64,000 nucleotides of DNA from the NCBI GenBank assembly GCA_023382655.1, contig JAHDWK010000010.1, positions 181,544-245,543 on the forward strand, given 5' to 3'. Position numbers and translations under genes: made by a program. Under the pieces are notes generated by a model, which searched no databases, was not told the origin of the DNA, and saw only the letters and a list, made by a program, of their open reading frames with translations. This document shows, piece after piece, positions 49,901 to 58,851 of this stretch. Numbering within the stretch: the stretch's first letter is position 1; the number at the start of each line of letters is the position of its first letter. The DNA comes from Anaerolineae bacterium. GTDB lineage: Bacteria; Chloroflexota; Anaerolineae; Promineifilales; Promineifilaceae.

Positions 49901-50559
49901 TCGGCCATCATGTTGATTGCGCCAATCGCCAGCAAATCACTAACGGCCACAACGGCCTGGAAGTCAGCACCAGGGCGCAAACCACGCTCATCGAGCAGGA
50001 CACGCATGGCCTGTGCCCCTTTTTGCCAGCCTAATGCAGGGGCAATCAACGCCGGGTCGGGGTCTAGTCCTTTCTCTTTCAGCACATCCAGATAGGCGTG
50101 ATAACGTTCCAGGGCATAGGGGTGACCTTCCGGCCCCCGTATGAGGACGACACGGCGGTAATCATGCACGTCTACCAGATGAGACACCAGGTCGTGCATC
50201 CCCTGGTAGCCGTTGATGGAAACCAGAGCGCCTTGTGCCAACGGCCACGCCAGACTAACAATGGGCAACGGATGATAATGGGCGTGCAGGCTGGCGACTT
50301 CGGCAGCGGTGGCCGTTCCGGCCAGCGCCGACGTCCAGCTTACCAATCCATCCAGAAGATCGGTATTGACAAACTGGTAGATGATGTTGCGTTCGGCTTC
50401 AAACTCTTCGGCGGCGTGCAGACGGCCACCGGGATAACAAATGAGGTTAGCGTCGTGCGCCTGGGCAGCGTCTATCACCCCCGGCCACAAAACACGGGAA
50501 GAGCCAATATGGATATTGGCCGATAAGAAACCGATGGTGGGGCGGGCGGGCGTTAGCAT
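46957..50559 (-). CDS. Cytoplasmic hybrid sensor: LacI-type sugar-binding + GAF + histidine kinase + receiver + AraC
   Basis: A 1200-residue single-protein signalling chain. Residues 8-295 are a LacI/periplasmic-binding-type sugar domain without its DNA-binding head (PTIGFLSANIHIGSSRVLWP, VVGFNDIEEGRLVRPALTSV, LLVRQSCGCP). A GAF-like domain lies at about 445-585. The histidine kinase has its H-box LLANVSHELRTPLN near 604, N-box LLNLLSNAARFTP near 720, and ATP boxes DTGIGIS and GGIGLGLAI. A degenerate receiver-like region (about 835-945) precedes a true receiver (VLVVDDDPQ near 966, LIILDLMMPAMDG near 1016). An AraC helix-turn-helix ends the protein (1118-1198). No membrane segment or signal peptide is visible, so it senses intracellular sugar. 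It lies upstream of the pectin importer and is its likely activator. Confidence 0.88.
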   Translation of the reverse strand: MLTPARPTIGFLSANIHIGSSRVLWPGVIDAAQAHDANLICYPGGRLHAAEEFEAERNIIYQFVNTDLLDGLVSWTSALAGTATAAEVASLHAHYHPLPIVSLAWPLAQGALVSINGYQGMHDLVSHLVDVHDYRRVVLIRGPEGHPYALERYHAYLDVLKEKGLDPDPALIAPALGWQKGAQAMRVLLDERGLRPGADFQAVVAVSDLLAIGAINMMAERGIRVPGDVAVVGFNDIEEGRLVRPALTSVSLPFYEQGRQAVNVLLNRLQGREAPAQVMLDSQLLVRQSCGCPSQSVHLAAAEPADAPTPDLKAALKRAQEELTRQIAPVISSSGVAATWAKQLVDAFRAELDEGTAVGAVVATGSRFRSALDGMLQQGVLDGDETAAWQGAISVLRRELLPALNDRQQLRAEGLLGQARVVIGEAIQRAQIGRQLHVERQNNLLRDIGQALITTFDVDRLADVLAERLPDLGIKSCYLALYENPAESTEFARLKLAYTDGCRADWGPDGRRSSDRRFPAHQLIPADLLPTRRYALLVEPLYFQTEPLGFVVFEIGPRDGAVYEVLRGHISTALKGALLFQETQAARLAAERADQIKTRLLANVSHELRTPLNIIIGHTQRLLATPDTPSPALAQDLGHIQHSAEHQLRLINDLLDVSRAEIDELDLYPVLLQPRPLLEEAFVALAEDVAAEGAVSWRLDLPPLLPVVYADPVRLRQMLLNLLSNAARFTPRGQITLGAEALPSHLHMWVADTGIGISPELADRIYDPFFTHEQGNQPPGGIGLGLAITKHLVALHEGRLTVESELERGSTFHVYLPLPEVVEQVCAPSAPTAVLWFISQRPNLPTAVTTFSTERQLRIRRIGPQDNVEMLLADELPAVIGWDVVHTLADDWQLVRRLHNHPRLSQTPFVLYQPDAAGEEATAGLTSLVVKPASSQALWAAIQPALPGGMAHIARGAAHTVRGSVLVVDDDPQARARAVAAVEKGLPEHGVRTAVNGADGLAAALAEPPDLIILDLMMPAMDGFDVLERLRTDERTRQIPVIILSGRQLTLADVKRLERFTAVTLHNKGVLTPDEIAASLHRALFGDETLPPQTSALVKQAIAYLHQNYGRSLTRREIAAELGMSEDYLSRAFSQELGLSPWDYLNRYRITQARDLLRHTPDSVTVIGRRVGFQDPAYFSRVFRRIVGVSPNAYRQGGGG

Positions 50560-50596
50560 GAGCTGTCCTGAAATGTTTAAGTCTCAATTATGACAC

Positions 50597-51625
50597 TTAA
50601 CAACCAACGTACCAACAGGGATCATCACGGTTGCCGTTGATGCGAATTTCAAAGTGAAGATGGGGACCGGATGAATTGCCGGTATTGCCCGACGAACCGA
50701 TAACCTGGCCTTTTGTGACCACCTGGCCGGGAACCACGTTAAAGCCATTGAGATGACCGTAGAAGGTTTCGTAACCATTGCCATGATTGACGACGATGAG
50801 ATTGCCGTAGCCGTAGATGTTCCAGCCGGCGTAGGTGACGGTGCCGGTATCGGCGGCGAAAACGGCCGAACCCTCCGCCAGGGCAATGTCTATACCAGGA
50901 TGGCCATACCAGAAGTATTGGGTGAAGTTGCGGGAACCGACGGGGAAGATGAAAGTGCCGGTACCGACGACTAACGGTTGTACGCCACTCCCCGTTCCCC
51001 GCACCGACTCTAAGGATGGCGGCGTCCACACAAACACTTCGCGCACTGCGCCCGGTATCATAATTTTGGTGTCCGGGTACAGCCGGTAGGGAAATTCCAG
51101 GTTATTGGGTGCGTAAGCGATGATTTGTTCGGCAGAGACGCCGTACAAGCTAACCAACCCTTCCAATGTATCGCCGGGCTGCACACCATGCAGCACACCG
51201 TCAATAGGTAAGATAATCAGTTCCACGCCGGTTTGCAGCAGGCTGGATTCCTGGCTGAGTTGGGGGTTACCGCCGAGAATGGTTTCGGTCTGGATGCCAA
51301 AACGTTCGGCGATGCCTACCGGCGTATCACCACGCTCGACGACGTAGGTTTCATAGTTGTGTTCGGGCAATTTGCCCTGGTAGGTGTGCGGATAGGGGGC
51401 AGGGGCCAGACTGTTATCGGTCAGCACGGGCACATCATTAGCAGCAGGTGTGAGCGAGGAATCGGCAACGGCCGTGCCAGCAACAGCAGGCGTGGGTGTG
51501 AGGGCGGGTACGGCCGTGCCCTCCGCCCCACTCACCGTCCGCCACCCGGCAAACAGCGCCAGCCCGACACAAAGCAATAAAGTGTAACCAGCAGCGCGTT
51601 TCCAAAAAGTAGAAGAATAATCCAT
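50597..51625 (-). CDS. Secreted LysM-M23 metallopeptidase, paralogue 1
   Basis: A 342-residue envelope protein with an N-terminal membrane helix (YTLLLCVGLALFAGW), a Thr/Pro linker, two LysM-like segments (YVVERGDTPVGIAERFGIQT, GVQPGDTLEGLVSLYGVSAE) and a C-terminal M23 domain. The zinc and catalytic residues are intact: WYGHPGIDIA (His-x3-Asp) and SSGPHLHFEI (His-x-His). It should cut peptidoglycan peptide bridges or serve in cell division, as M23 enzymes do. It is a tandem paralogue of the gene at 51735-52808, separated by a long iterated-word hairpin. Confidence 0.88.
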   Translation of the reverse strand: MDYSSTFWKRAAGYTLLLCVGLALFAGWRTVSGAEGTAVPALTPTPAVAGTAVADSSLTPAANDVPVLTDNSLAPAPYPHTYQGKLPEHNYETYVVERGDTPVGIAERFGIQTETILGGNPQLSQESSLLQTGVELIILPIDGVLHGVQPGDTLEGLVSLYGVSAEQIIAYAPNNLEFPYRLYPDTKIMIPGAVREVFVWTPPSLESVRGTGSGVQPLVVGTGTFIFPVGSRNFTQYFWYGHPGIDIALAEGSAVFAADTGTVTYAGWNIYGYGNLIVVNHGNGYETFYGHLNGFNVVPGQVVTKGQVIGSSGNTGNSSGPHLHFEIRINGNRDDPCWYVGC

Positions 51626-51642
51626 AGAGGTGCTCCCTGGGG

Positions 51643-51740
51643 CGTAATCCGTTGTCCGTAATCGGTAATCCGTAATCGGTAATCGGACTTCGGATTACGG
51701 CTCACGACATGGTTTACGGATTACGGGTTACGGATTACGA
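51643..51740. repeat. Iterated-word hairpin (GTAATCGG family) between M23 paralogues
   Basis: The left part repeats GTAATCC/GTAATCGG words. The right part repeats GGATTACGG and GGTTACGGATTACG. The whole can fold into a long imperfect hairpin. The right end overlaps the stop codon of the upstream paralogue (51735-51737). Confidence 0.75.
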
Positions 51741-52808
51741 ACACGACCGCACCGGTCCCGTCAATCGGTTCAACGGATTCTGGCCGTAATCGTTGCTGCG
51801 GATTTCAAAGTGGAGGTGTGGCCCGGAGGACCGGCCGGTATTACCGGTAGAACCAATGTAATCACCCTGGTATACAATCTGGCCGGGGTAGGCATTGATA
51901 CCGCTGAGATGGGCATAAAAGGTTTCATAACCATTGCCATGATTGATCACCACCAGGTTGCCGTAATCGTAATAAATGCCGGCAGCATAGGCGGCGTAGG
52001 TGACAGTGCCGGTGTCGGCTGCATACACGGGTGAACCTTCGGCCATAGAAACGTCAATGCCGGGATGAAAACCGGAGTAATAACTGGTCAGGCAACGGCC
52101 GTCAACCGGCCAGATATACGTGCCCGTACCTACCACCGCCCACTGCTGCGCCCCCCCGCTGTTGCCCACTGATTTGGGAGCGCGGAAGGTAAATTGCCCG
52201 AGGGAAGCACCGGGAATGACTAATTGTGAATCGGGTATCAGCCGTAAGAAAGGGGCTTCCAGATTATTAGACGGAAAGCCGATAATATCGGCTACCGGTA
52301 CGCCGTACAAGGCAGCAATGGCATCCAATGTTTCGCCCGGTTTGACTGTGTGCAACACCCCGTCTACCGGGAGGATAAGCAGTTCGGCGCCCGTTTGCAG
52401 CAGGTTGGACTCGCGGCTGATGTTGGCATTGCCGCCGATGATGGTATCGGCAGAGATGCCGTATTGCAGGGCAATGGAGTTGGGTGTGTCAAAATCGGTG
52501 ACGATGTGAATTTTGAAGTTGTGGGTGGGCATTTTGGCCTGGTAAGTGTGTGGATTGGGTACGGGAGCCAGGCTGTTATCATTGAGAACGGGTAAGGGGA
52601 CGATAGGTAGTGTGTTGGTGACGGCCGTTGTTGCTACGCTATCTGTTGCGGTGGTGGTGGGGGTGACGGCCGTGACCACACCCTCTTCCCCGGCAGCCAC
52701 CAACTCGTTTAATCCCAAAACCTGCACCACAGCAATCAACAACAAAATACCGGCGGCCACCACCAGATACCCGCTAAACCGCTGCCATAAATCTCGTTTC
52801 TTCTCCAT
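51735..52808 (-). CDS. Secreted LysM-M23 metallopeptidase, paralogue 2
   Basis: A 357-residue relative of the previous gene with the same order: N-terminal membrane helix (YLVVAAGILLLIAVVQVLGL), Thr-rich linker, LysM-like segments (HIVTDFDTPNSIALQYGISA, TVKPGETLDAIAALYGVPVA) and an M23 domain with GFHPGIDVS and SSGPHLHFEIR. Catalytic residues are kept. The two proteins share shortened phrases (DNSLAPVPNPHTYQ versus DNSLAPAPYPHTYQ), showing a tandem duplication. The basic tail RLTGPVRSCS ends at the hairpin, so the C-terminus may have been changed by it. Confidence 0.88.
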   Translation of the reverse strand: MEKKRDLWQRFSGYLVVAAGILLLIAVVQVLGLNELVAAGEEGVVTAVTPTTTATDSVATTAVTNTLPIVPLPVLNDNSLAPVPNPHTYQAKMPTHNFKIHIVTDFDTPNSIALQYGISADTIIGGNANISRESNLLQTGAELLILPVDGVLHTVKPGETLDAIAALYGVPVADIIGFPSNNLEAPFLRLIPDSQLVIPGASLGQFTFRAPKSVGNSGGAQQWAVVGTGTYIWPVDGRCLTSYYSGFHPGIDVSMAEGSPVYAADTGTVTYAAYAAGIYYDYGNLVVINHGNGYETFYAHLSGINAYPGQIVYQGDYIGSTGNTGRSSGPHLHFEIRSNDYGQNPLNRLTGPVRSCS

Positions 52809-52853
52809 AAGTCTCCAGCCAAAATGCTACCACACCGCCTCCAAACAACAAAA

Positions 52854-52875
52854 ACGGGCCGTCAAAACGGCCCGT
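52854..52875. terminator. Hairpin upstream of the M23 gene
   Basis: ACGGGCCGT and ACGGCCCGT with loop CAAA, in the rho/M23 intergenic region, close to the rho terminator. It may be a second terminator. Confidence 0.5.
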
Positions 52876-52896
52876 ATTCTAAACCTTCGCTCAGAC

Positions 52897-52930
52897 AAAA
52901 ACCGGGCTTTTGAGAAAAGCCCGGTTTTTT
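52897..52930 (-). terminator. Rho-independent terminator of rho
   Basis: AAAACCGGGCTTTT and AAAAGCCCGGTTTT (loop GAG) with a T-run on either side lie 7 bases beyond the rho stop codon. A strong intrinsic terminator. Confidence 0.85.
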
Positions 52931-52936
52931 CACTCA

Positions 52937-54214
52937 TTACATCATATCGCGGGTCAGTGTCTCCAGGAATTCATAGTTCGTCCGTGTATTGCGCATCTGC
53001 TGCAAGACAGCGGCGGTGGCGCTGCTGATGTCGTAACCCGGTGTATCCATCAGATGCCCCAACATGCGGCGCATGGTGTACACCCGCTGCAACTCATCAC
53101 CAGAAAGCAGCAAATCTTCACGCCGGGTGCTGGAACGTTCAATGTCAAAGGCCGGGAAAATGCGGCGTTCTTGCAAACGACGGCTCAGGAGCAGTTCCAT
53201 ATTACCCGTACCCTTGAACTCTTCGTAAATCACGTCATCCATGCGGCTGCCGGTGTCTACCAGGCAAGTGGCGATGATCGTCAGGCTGCCGCCTTCTTCC
53301 AGATTACGCGCCGTGCCAAAGAAGCGTTTGGGTGGATAGAGCGCCGTAGGGTCCAAACCACCGGAGAGGGTACGGCCACTGGGCTGCACCGTCAGGTTAT
53401 AAGCCCGCGCCAGACGGGTAATGGAGTCGAGCAGCAACACCACATCGCGGTCACCTTCTGTCAGCCGCTTGGCGCGTTCCAGAGCCATTTCGGCCACTTT
53501 ACAATGTTGTTTCACTGGTTCATCAAAGGTAGAGCTGATTACTTCGCCATCAATGGAGCGATCCATATCGGTCACTTCTTCGGGCCGTTCACCAATCAAT
53601 ACCACCATCAGATGAATCTCTGGGTAATTCTCTGATATGCCGTTGGCAATTTCTTTCAAGACTGTTGTCTTACCAGCTTTAGGTGGCGAGACGATCAGAC
53701 CACGTTGGCCGCGGCCAATGGGCGCTACCAGATCCATGAGACGCGTAGACAGGATATTAGGTTTTGTTTCCAGTTTTAATTTTTGGTCAGGGAAAATAGG
53801 GGTGAAGTCTTCGTAGCGCGGCCGTTTCTTAGCCAGTTCTGGGCTGCCACCATTAACGGCTTCTACCCGCAGCAAGCTATAGTATTTTTCATTTTCTTTG
53901 GGTACACGCACCTGGCCTATCACCATATCACCGTTGCGCAACGCCAGGCGGCGAATCTGGGAATTGGATACATAGATATCGTCTGGGCCGGGCAGGAAAT
54001 TTTTGCCTCGCAAGAAGCCCATTGCCTGCTTGTCGTCTTCGATTATTTCCAATACACCGCCGCGAAAATCAAAACCCTGAGAAGCAGAATTAGCCTTCAG
54101 AATCTCGTAGATGAGACCCTGCTTTTTCATGGTACTAAAACCAGAAATCTCCATCTCTCTGGCAATATCGCGCAATTCACCTATTTTTTTTGTTTCCAGT
54201 TCTCCAATATCCAT
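52937..54214 (-). CDS. rho: Transcription termination factor Rho
   Basis: A 425-residue hexameric RNA helicase. The N-terminal helical domain ([18 protein letters not shown]) is followed by the RNA-binding cold-shock-like domain ([37 protein letters not shown]) and the ATPase with P-loop [15 protein letters not shown], Walker [19 protein letters not shown], the Q-loop region [20 protein letters not shown], and the R-loop [16 protein letters not shown] start at 54214 ([12 protein letters not shown]) because GGAG lies 8 bases upstream; an ATG at 54235 has a poorly placed site. Unlike many high-GC relatives it has no long N-terminal insert. Confidence 0.95.
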   Translation of the reverse strand: MDIGELETKKIGELRDIAREMEISGFSTMKKQGLIYEILKANSASQGFDFRGGVLEIIEDDKQAMGFLRGKNFLPGPDDIYVSNSQIRRLALRNGDMVIGQVRVPKENEKYYSLLRVEAVNGGSPELAKKRPRYEDFTPIFPDQKLKLETKPNILSTRLMDLVAPIGRGQRGLIVSPPKAGKTTVLKEIANGISENYPEIHLMVVLIGERPEEVTDMDRSIDGEVISSTFDEPVKQHCKVAEMALERAKRLTEGDRDVVLLLDSITRLARAYNLTVQPSGRTLSGGLDPTALYPPKRFFGTARNLEEGGSLTIIATCLVDTGSRMDDVIYEEFKGTGNMELLLSRRLQERRIFPAFDIERSSTRREDLLLSGDELQRVYTMRRMLGHLMDTPGYDISSATAAVLQQMRNTRTNYEFLETLTRDMM

Positions 54215-54601
54215 TTGGCTTTCTCCAAGAGACATGTTCTCTATTTAATCTCCTTAGAATCGAGGTTTATCCTGACAGATTGTCTTTGCCATGACTGATG
54301 CGGGATGCCGAACGGCCGTCAACGCACCAGGAAAACAGCAATAACCCAAAACAGGCATCCATTTGTTGTCACCTTATTTGATAAACAGTTGGGGATGCTG
54401 CTCCAATGGCATGTTCAGAAATATAACCCAGGTACATCCAATACCTGTACAGGTTATGAGTAGATCAATAACAGTGTAAAATTGCTTATCATTTGGGGGA
54501 AATTACGCGCAGGCTCAACCGTGCGTTTCTCTCCTGAGTGTTGGTCTTCAAATCATTACAGGGAGCTTTTGGTAATCCACTTTGTGGGCAGGCGGAGTAT
54601 A
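54215..54601. other. Leader/promoter region of rho
   Basis: The gap of 387 bases has one ACGGCCGT and a weak 7-bp hairpin GGATGCC/GGCATCC (54303-54309, 54354-54360). An imperfect dyad ATAACC..GGTACA / TGTAC..GGTTAT lies further upstream. A long leader would fit rho autoregulation, but no clear promoter is visible to me. Confidence 0.4.
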
Positions 54602-55615
54602 TCATGCATCCAAAGTCAAGTCAATTTCCTGCTCAATGAAAGATTCAGCCTTATGCACCAGTGACCGATTGCCAATATAAAAGGGGGTGCGTTGGTGCAA
54701 ATTGGTAGGTTCAATGTCTAAAATGGAACGACGGCCGTCGGAGGCATATCCACCCGCCTGTTCAATCATAAAGGCCAACGGGCCGGCCTCATACAGCAGA
54801 CGGATTTTGCCATATGGTTTGCCTTTCTCCGCCGGATAACAAAAGATGCCACCGCGCATTAGATTACGGTGTATATCGGCCACCAGCGAGCCAATATACC
54901 GTGCCGACATTTTGGGCGCGTTTGATCCATTGAGACCTTGCAGCCAGCGGGCATATTCTTGAATCTGAGGCGACCAGGATTCGTAATACGAACTGTTGAT
55001 GCTGTAATAAGCCGGTGGCTCCGGCAAGCGCATGTTTTCGTGTGAAAGTAAAAATTCGCCCAGTTCGGGATCAAGTGTAAAACCATGCACTCCCTGTCCG
55101 GTGGTATAGACGAGCATGGTGCTGGAACCATACAACACATAACCGGCAGCCACCAGATTGCGCCCCGGCTGCAAAACATCTTCCAACCGGCCGCGATTTT
55201 CCCAATTTTTGCAGCGATACACACCAAAGATGGTGCCAATGCTCACATTCACATCAATATTTGATGAACCATCCAGGGGATCATAAACCAGCACGTAAGA
55301 ACCTTTCTTGTACGGTTCGGGAATAGGGATAATCTCCTCGCGCTCTTCGGAAGCCATCACACAGAGCCGTCCCGTATGATCACAGATGCGGAAAATAATG
55401 TCGTCGGCAAACACATCCAGCTTTTGCTGGACTTCGCCCTGAATGTTCACGGCGCCGGCCCGACCCAAAATATCTACCAGTCCGGCACGGTTGGTTTTAT
55501 GGGCAATCACTTTGGCGGCCAGGGCGATGTCATATAACAGGTTGGTAAACTCACCCCGCGCATAATCGGGCTGATGATCGAGGATGAAGCGTTCAATTGT
55601 AATAATTTTGGACAT
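54602..55615 (-). CDS. fbp: Fructose-1,6-bisphosphatase, class I
   Basis: A 337-residue gluconeogenic enzyme removing the 1-phosphate of fructose-1,6-bisphosphate. Family motifs: [25 protein letters not shown], the metal-binding [40 protein letters not shown], and [17 protein letters not shown]. The length is normal. I start at 55615 ([12 protein letters not shown]) because GGAGG lies 8 bases upstream; the longer start is not supported. It fits growth on sugar acids, where hexose phosphates must be made from C3 units. Confidence 0.95.
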   Translation of the reverse strand: MSKIITIERFILDHQPDYARGEFTNLLYDIALAAKVIAHKTNRAGLVDILGRAGAVNIQGEVQQKLDVFADDIIFRICDHTGRLCVMASEEREEIIPIPEPYKKGSYVLVYDPLDGSSNIDVNVSIGTIFGVYRCKNWENRGRLEDVLQPGRNLVAAGYVLYGSSTMLVYTTGQGVHGFTLDPELGEFLLSHENMRLPEPPAYYSINSSYYESWSPQIQEYARWLQGLNGSNAPKMSARYIGSLVADIHRNLMRGGIFCYPAEKGKPYGKIRLLYEAGPLAFMIEQAGGYASDGRRSILDIEPTNLHQRTPFYIGNRSLVHKAESFIEQEIDLTLDA

Positions 55616-55773
55616 GACTTGCGCCTCCATATCAGGTGGGAATGTGGGTTATGCTTGACAAAGCGACATCTGACATGGTGACAAAAATGCCAGATGGTAC
55701 CTCTGGTCAATGTCATCTAGTGGGAATGTGGGAAGTAGCAGTTTACGGCCGTATTATAGCCAGACCGTCTTAT

Positions 55774-56610
55774 TTATGAAAGCTGTGGCAGGTAGATCGC
55801 CAGGTAATAGGCAATGGCCACTGCCCACAACAAAGTGTCTACCCGATCTAAAGCGCCGCCATGCCCCGGCAGCAGATTGCCGGAATCTTTTACCCCGGCT
55901 TCGCGTTTCAGCAGGGAAATGCTCAAGTCACCCAACGGTCCCAAAATGGTAATGAGCAAACCCAAAATGACCAGGGGCCACAGGGGCACTTGCAAGAAAT
56001 AACCAATCAACACCGTAAAAAAGGTGCCTAACACCAGACCGCCAAAGAAACCTTCTACTGTTTTGTTTGGGCTAAGCCGGGGTGACAACCAATGCTTCCC
56101 CAAAACATATTTACCGGCCACAAACTTACCCACCACATAAGCGCCCGAATCCGCTATCCAGGTGGTAAGCATGGCCAACATTGTCCATTGCCAGGCATAG
56201 TGGGGGATGCCGCGCAACAAGAAAAAGTGGCTACCTAGCCAGCCTAACAACAAAAAGCCACCCATATAGGCCATCCAGTCAGCGGCAACGGTCTGGCTAC
56301 TCTGTTTTTCATAAGACCAGAGCACGGCCGTCAGCATCATCAACATGCTGATGAGTATGGAAGGCCCCACCCATTCCGGTTCCCCCCATTGCGCCAGTAC
56401 CCACTGCCCAATCACCAATGGCAGAAGCAACCAGATGGCTACATGCCAACCTAAATGGCGCGTCAACTGTACGTACTCTACTGTAGCCAGAGCCAGGAGA
56501 ATGGCAAAAGGCACAAAATAAACCAGCCCACCCAGTGCATCGCCAAAATAGATGAGCAGTAGTGCCAGAGGGCCGAAGGTGAGGGCGACGAGGGCGCGTT
56601 GTAGGAACAT
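55774..56610 (-). CDS. cdsA: Phosphatidate cytidylyltransferase
   Basis: A 278-residue integral membrane enzyme making CDP-diacylglycerol for phospholipids. About eight membrane helices are seen, with the substrate region LSPNKTVEGFFGGLVLGTFF and the C-terminal family signature GPLGDLSISLLKREAGVKDS followed by GNLLPGHGGALDRVD. It follows uppS on the same strand, the usual uppS-cdsA order in the translation/lipid cluster. A single helix is replaced by several short ones near residues 20-60, typical for this family. It acts in the cytoplasmic membrane. Confidence 0.93.
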   Translation of the reverse strand: MFLQRALVALTFGPLALLLIYFGDALGGLVYFVPFAILLALATVEYVQLTRHLGWHVAIWLLLPLVIGQWVLAQWGEPEWVGPSILISMLMMLTAVLWSYEKQSSQTVAADWMAYMGGFLLLGWLGSHFFLLRGIPHYAWQWTMLAMLTTWIADSGAYVVGKFVAGKYVLGKHWLSPRLSPNKTVEGFFGGLVLGTFFTVLIGYFLQVPLWPLVILGLLITILGPLGDLSISLLKREAGVKDSGNLLPGHGGALDRVDTLLWAVAIAYYLAIYLPQLS

Positions 56611-56644
56611 AAGATATTATCGAGAAAGTTTGCTTACGGCCGTG

Positions 56645-57382
56645 TCACACCGGCGACTCAGTTACCAGACCAAAACGGCGTTCCCGCTGGTTAAAAGCCA
56701 GGATCGCCTCATATAAATCTTCCCGGCCGAAATCCGGCCAATAAGTTGGCGTGGGGTAAAACTCAGAATAAGCCGCCTGCCAGATGAGAAAGTTGCTGAT
56801 GCGCAGTTCGCCACTGGTACGAATGACCAGGTCAGGGTCTGGCAAACCCCTGGTGAAAAGATAAGAACTGAATAAATCTTCCGTCAGGTCATCGGGGGCG
56901 ACATTGTCGGCCAGAATTTGTTTCACTGCCTGCAAAATTTCCGCCCGCCCGCCATAGTTAAAGGCCACATTCAGGATGAGCCGGTCATTATTTTTGGTCA
57001 GTTCCAGGGCGCGATGCACTTTTTCTTGCAAGCTGGGGGCCACACCGCTCATGGAACCAAGGTGATGCAGACAAACCCCCTGGGCATGTAAATCTTTCAA
57101 TTCCTGATCAATGACGCGGGAGATGATTTTCATCAAACCACGCACTTCCATCTCCGGGCGTCCCCAATTTTCAGTGGAAAAGGCGTAAATGGTGAGGATC
57201 TTGATCTTGAATTCAACACAGGCGTTGATAATGCGGCGCAAGTTTTCAGCGCCGGCCCGATGACCGGCTTGCCGGGGCAACCCACGCTTTTTGGCCCAAC
57301 GGCCGTTGCCGTCCATGATAATGGCTACATGCGTCGGTATCATCAGGTCTGTCAAATCCAGAGAGACGTTGCGCTCGGCCAT
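56645..57382 (-). CDS. uppS: Isoprenyl (undecaprenyl) diphosphate synthase
   Basis: A 245-residue cis-prenyltransferase that builds the lipid carrier for cell-wall and surface glycan synthesis. Motifs: HVAIIMDGNGRWAKKRGLPR with the catalytic Asp and binding residues, AGHRAGAENLRRII, LTIYAFSTENWGRPE, LILNVAFNYGGRAEI and the C-terminal PDPDLVIRTSGELRISNFLI. The length and order are typical. It lies 6 bases after frr and 34 bases before cdsA. Confidence 0.95.
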   Translation of the reverse strand: MAERNVSLDLTDLMIPTHVAIIMDGNGRWAKKRGLPRQAGHRAGAENLRRIINACVEFKIKILTIYAFSTENWGRPEMEVRGLMKIISRVIDQELKDLHAQGVCLHHLGSMSGVAPSLQEKVHRALELTKNNDRLILNVAFNYGGRAEILQAVKQILADNVAPDDLTEDLFSSYLFTRGLPDPDLVIRTSGELRISNFLIWQAAYSEFYPTPTYWPDFGREDLYEAILAFNQRERRFGLVTESPV

Positions 57383-57388
57383 GCAGGG

Positions 57389-57946
57389 TTATACTTCCAT
57401 GATTTCGGCTTCTTTGTTGCTGCCAATTTCGTCAATGCTTTTCACATACCGGTCGGTTAAAGTTTGCAGGTCATCCTGGCTGCGGTGAAACTCATCTTCG
57501 GTGATCATGGATTCATTTTTCATATCACGCAAATCATTCAGGGCATCACGGCGCACGTTGCGCACGGCCACTTTGGCTTCTTCTACGCGCTTATGGGCCA
57601 TCTTGGTCAGGTCTCGCCGCCGCTCTTCCGTCAGGCGGGGCAGGTTGAGGCGGATGATCTTGCCATCATTATTGGGCATGATGCCCAGGTCAGACCGCAT
57701 AATGGCCTTTTCTATGGCGGAGATGGAGCTGGCGTCGTACGGCCGTATCGCCAACTGCTGCGGTTCCGGCACTGAAATCACCGCCATCTGATTCAAAGCC
57801 ATCTCCGTGCCGTACATTTCCACCACAATTTTGTCCACCAAATGAGGGGAAGCGCGGCCGGTGCGAAACCCACTTAAATCTGCTTCCAATGAGGTAATCG
57901 CGCCTTGCATTCTCGATTCCGCATCTGCCAACAGTTCGCGTATCAT
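57389..57946 (-). CDS. frr: Ribosome recycling factor
   Basis: A 185-residue factor that, with EF-G, splits post-termination ribosomes. The three-helix-bundle core (MQGAITSLEADLSGFRTGRA, LVDKIVVEMYGTEMALNQMA) and the C-terminal helix (HRSQDDLQTLTDRYVKSIDE) are seen. The GRASPHLV motif is intact. It lies between pyrH and uppS in the conserved cluster. Confidence 0.95.
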   Translation of the reverse strand: MIRELLADAESRMQGAITSLEADLSGFRTGRASPHLVDKIVVEMYGTEMALNQMAVISVPEPQQLAIRPYDASSISAIEKAIMRSDLGIMPNNDGKIIRLNLPRLTEERRRDLTKMAHKRVEEAKVAVRNVRRDALNDLRDMKNESMITEDEFHRSQDDLQTLTDRYVKSIDEIGSNKEAEIMEV

Positions 57947-58020
57947 GTCTTCCTCCTACAAAATCAGGAATGACGAAGGATGAAATATGAATAACATCCT
58001 TCCCGCACCAGGGGAACACC

Positions 58021-58740
58021 CTACAAGTTAGTGATGGTGGTGCCTATATCCTCGCCCTTCAGGAAACGCCGCACACTGTCCTCCTGCCAGAAGTCCAGCA
58101 CCACAATCGGCAGGTTATTGTCCATACACAAGGACACGGCCGTGCTGTCCATCACCTTCAAGCGTAGATTCAAAAAGTCAATGTACGAAATTTTATCAAA
58201 GCGCCGCGCTTGTGGGTTCTTCTCCGGGTCCTCATCATAAATAGCGCCCACCTTCGTCGCTTTGATCAACACATCCGCATTGATCTCCATGGCTCGCAAA
58301 GCCCCGGCCGAATCCGTTGTAAAGTAGGGATTACCCGTACCGGCCCCAAAAATAACCACACGCCCCTTTTCTAAATGGCGTATCGCCCGCAAACGAATAT
58401 ATGGTTCGGCAATGGTGCGCATTTCAATGGCTGTTTGTACACGGGTAGCTACGCCTTTCCGTTCTAGCGCATCTTGTAAGGCCAGCGCATTCATCACGGT
58501 GGCAATCATACCAATATGGTCAGCCGATGCCCGCTCCATCCCCATGGCGCTGCCCACCGAACCACGCCACAGATTACCACCACCAATGACCAGCGCCACC
58601 TGTACGCCTAAATCATAAACATCCTTCACAATCTGGGCAACCTGTATGGCGCGCACCGGATCAATGCCATACCCGGAAGGGCCAGACAAAGCCTCCCCTC
58701 CCATCTTGAGCAAGATACGTTGATACTGAATTGATGCCAT
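58021..58740 (-). CDS. pyrH: UMP kinase
   Basis: A 239-residue amino-acid-kinase-fold enzyme that phosphorylates UMP to UDP. Motifs: [60 protein letters not shown], and the acid-rich loop [21 protein letters not shown] start at 58740 ([20 protein letters not shown]); the longer frame starting at 58848 overlaps the intergenic hairpin and has no homology-like sequence. It sits between tsf and frr in the conserved order. Confidence 0.95.
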   Translation of the reverse strand: MASIQYQRILLKMGGEALSGPSGYGIDPVRAIQVAQIVKDVYDLGVQVALVIGGGNLWRGSVGSAMGMERASADHIGMIATVMNALALQDALERKGVATRVQTAIEMRTIAEPYIRLRAIRHLEKGRVVIFGAGTGNPYFTTDSAGALRAMEINADVLIKATKVGAIYDEDPEKNPQARRFDKISYIDFLNLRLKVMDSTAVSLCMDNNLPIVVLDFWQEDSVRRFLKGEDIGTTITNL

Positions 58741-58851
58741 ATGAATTTGACTCCGGTAATGATGACTTTTGATAGAGAGGCGCCCAGACGGGCGTGAGGG
58801 CCTGGCAAAAATTGAGGGCGCTCCTATGAACGCCCCCAACTTTCCCATCTG

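Noticed and set aside
58740..58848. Longer start for pyrH
   Set aside because: The upstream residues do not resemble UMP kinase and cover an intergenic hairpin; [12 protein letters not shown] is the natural start.
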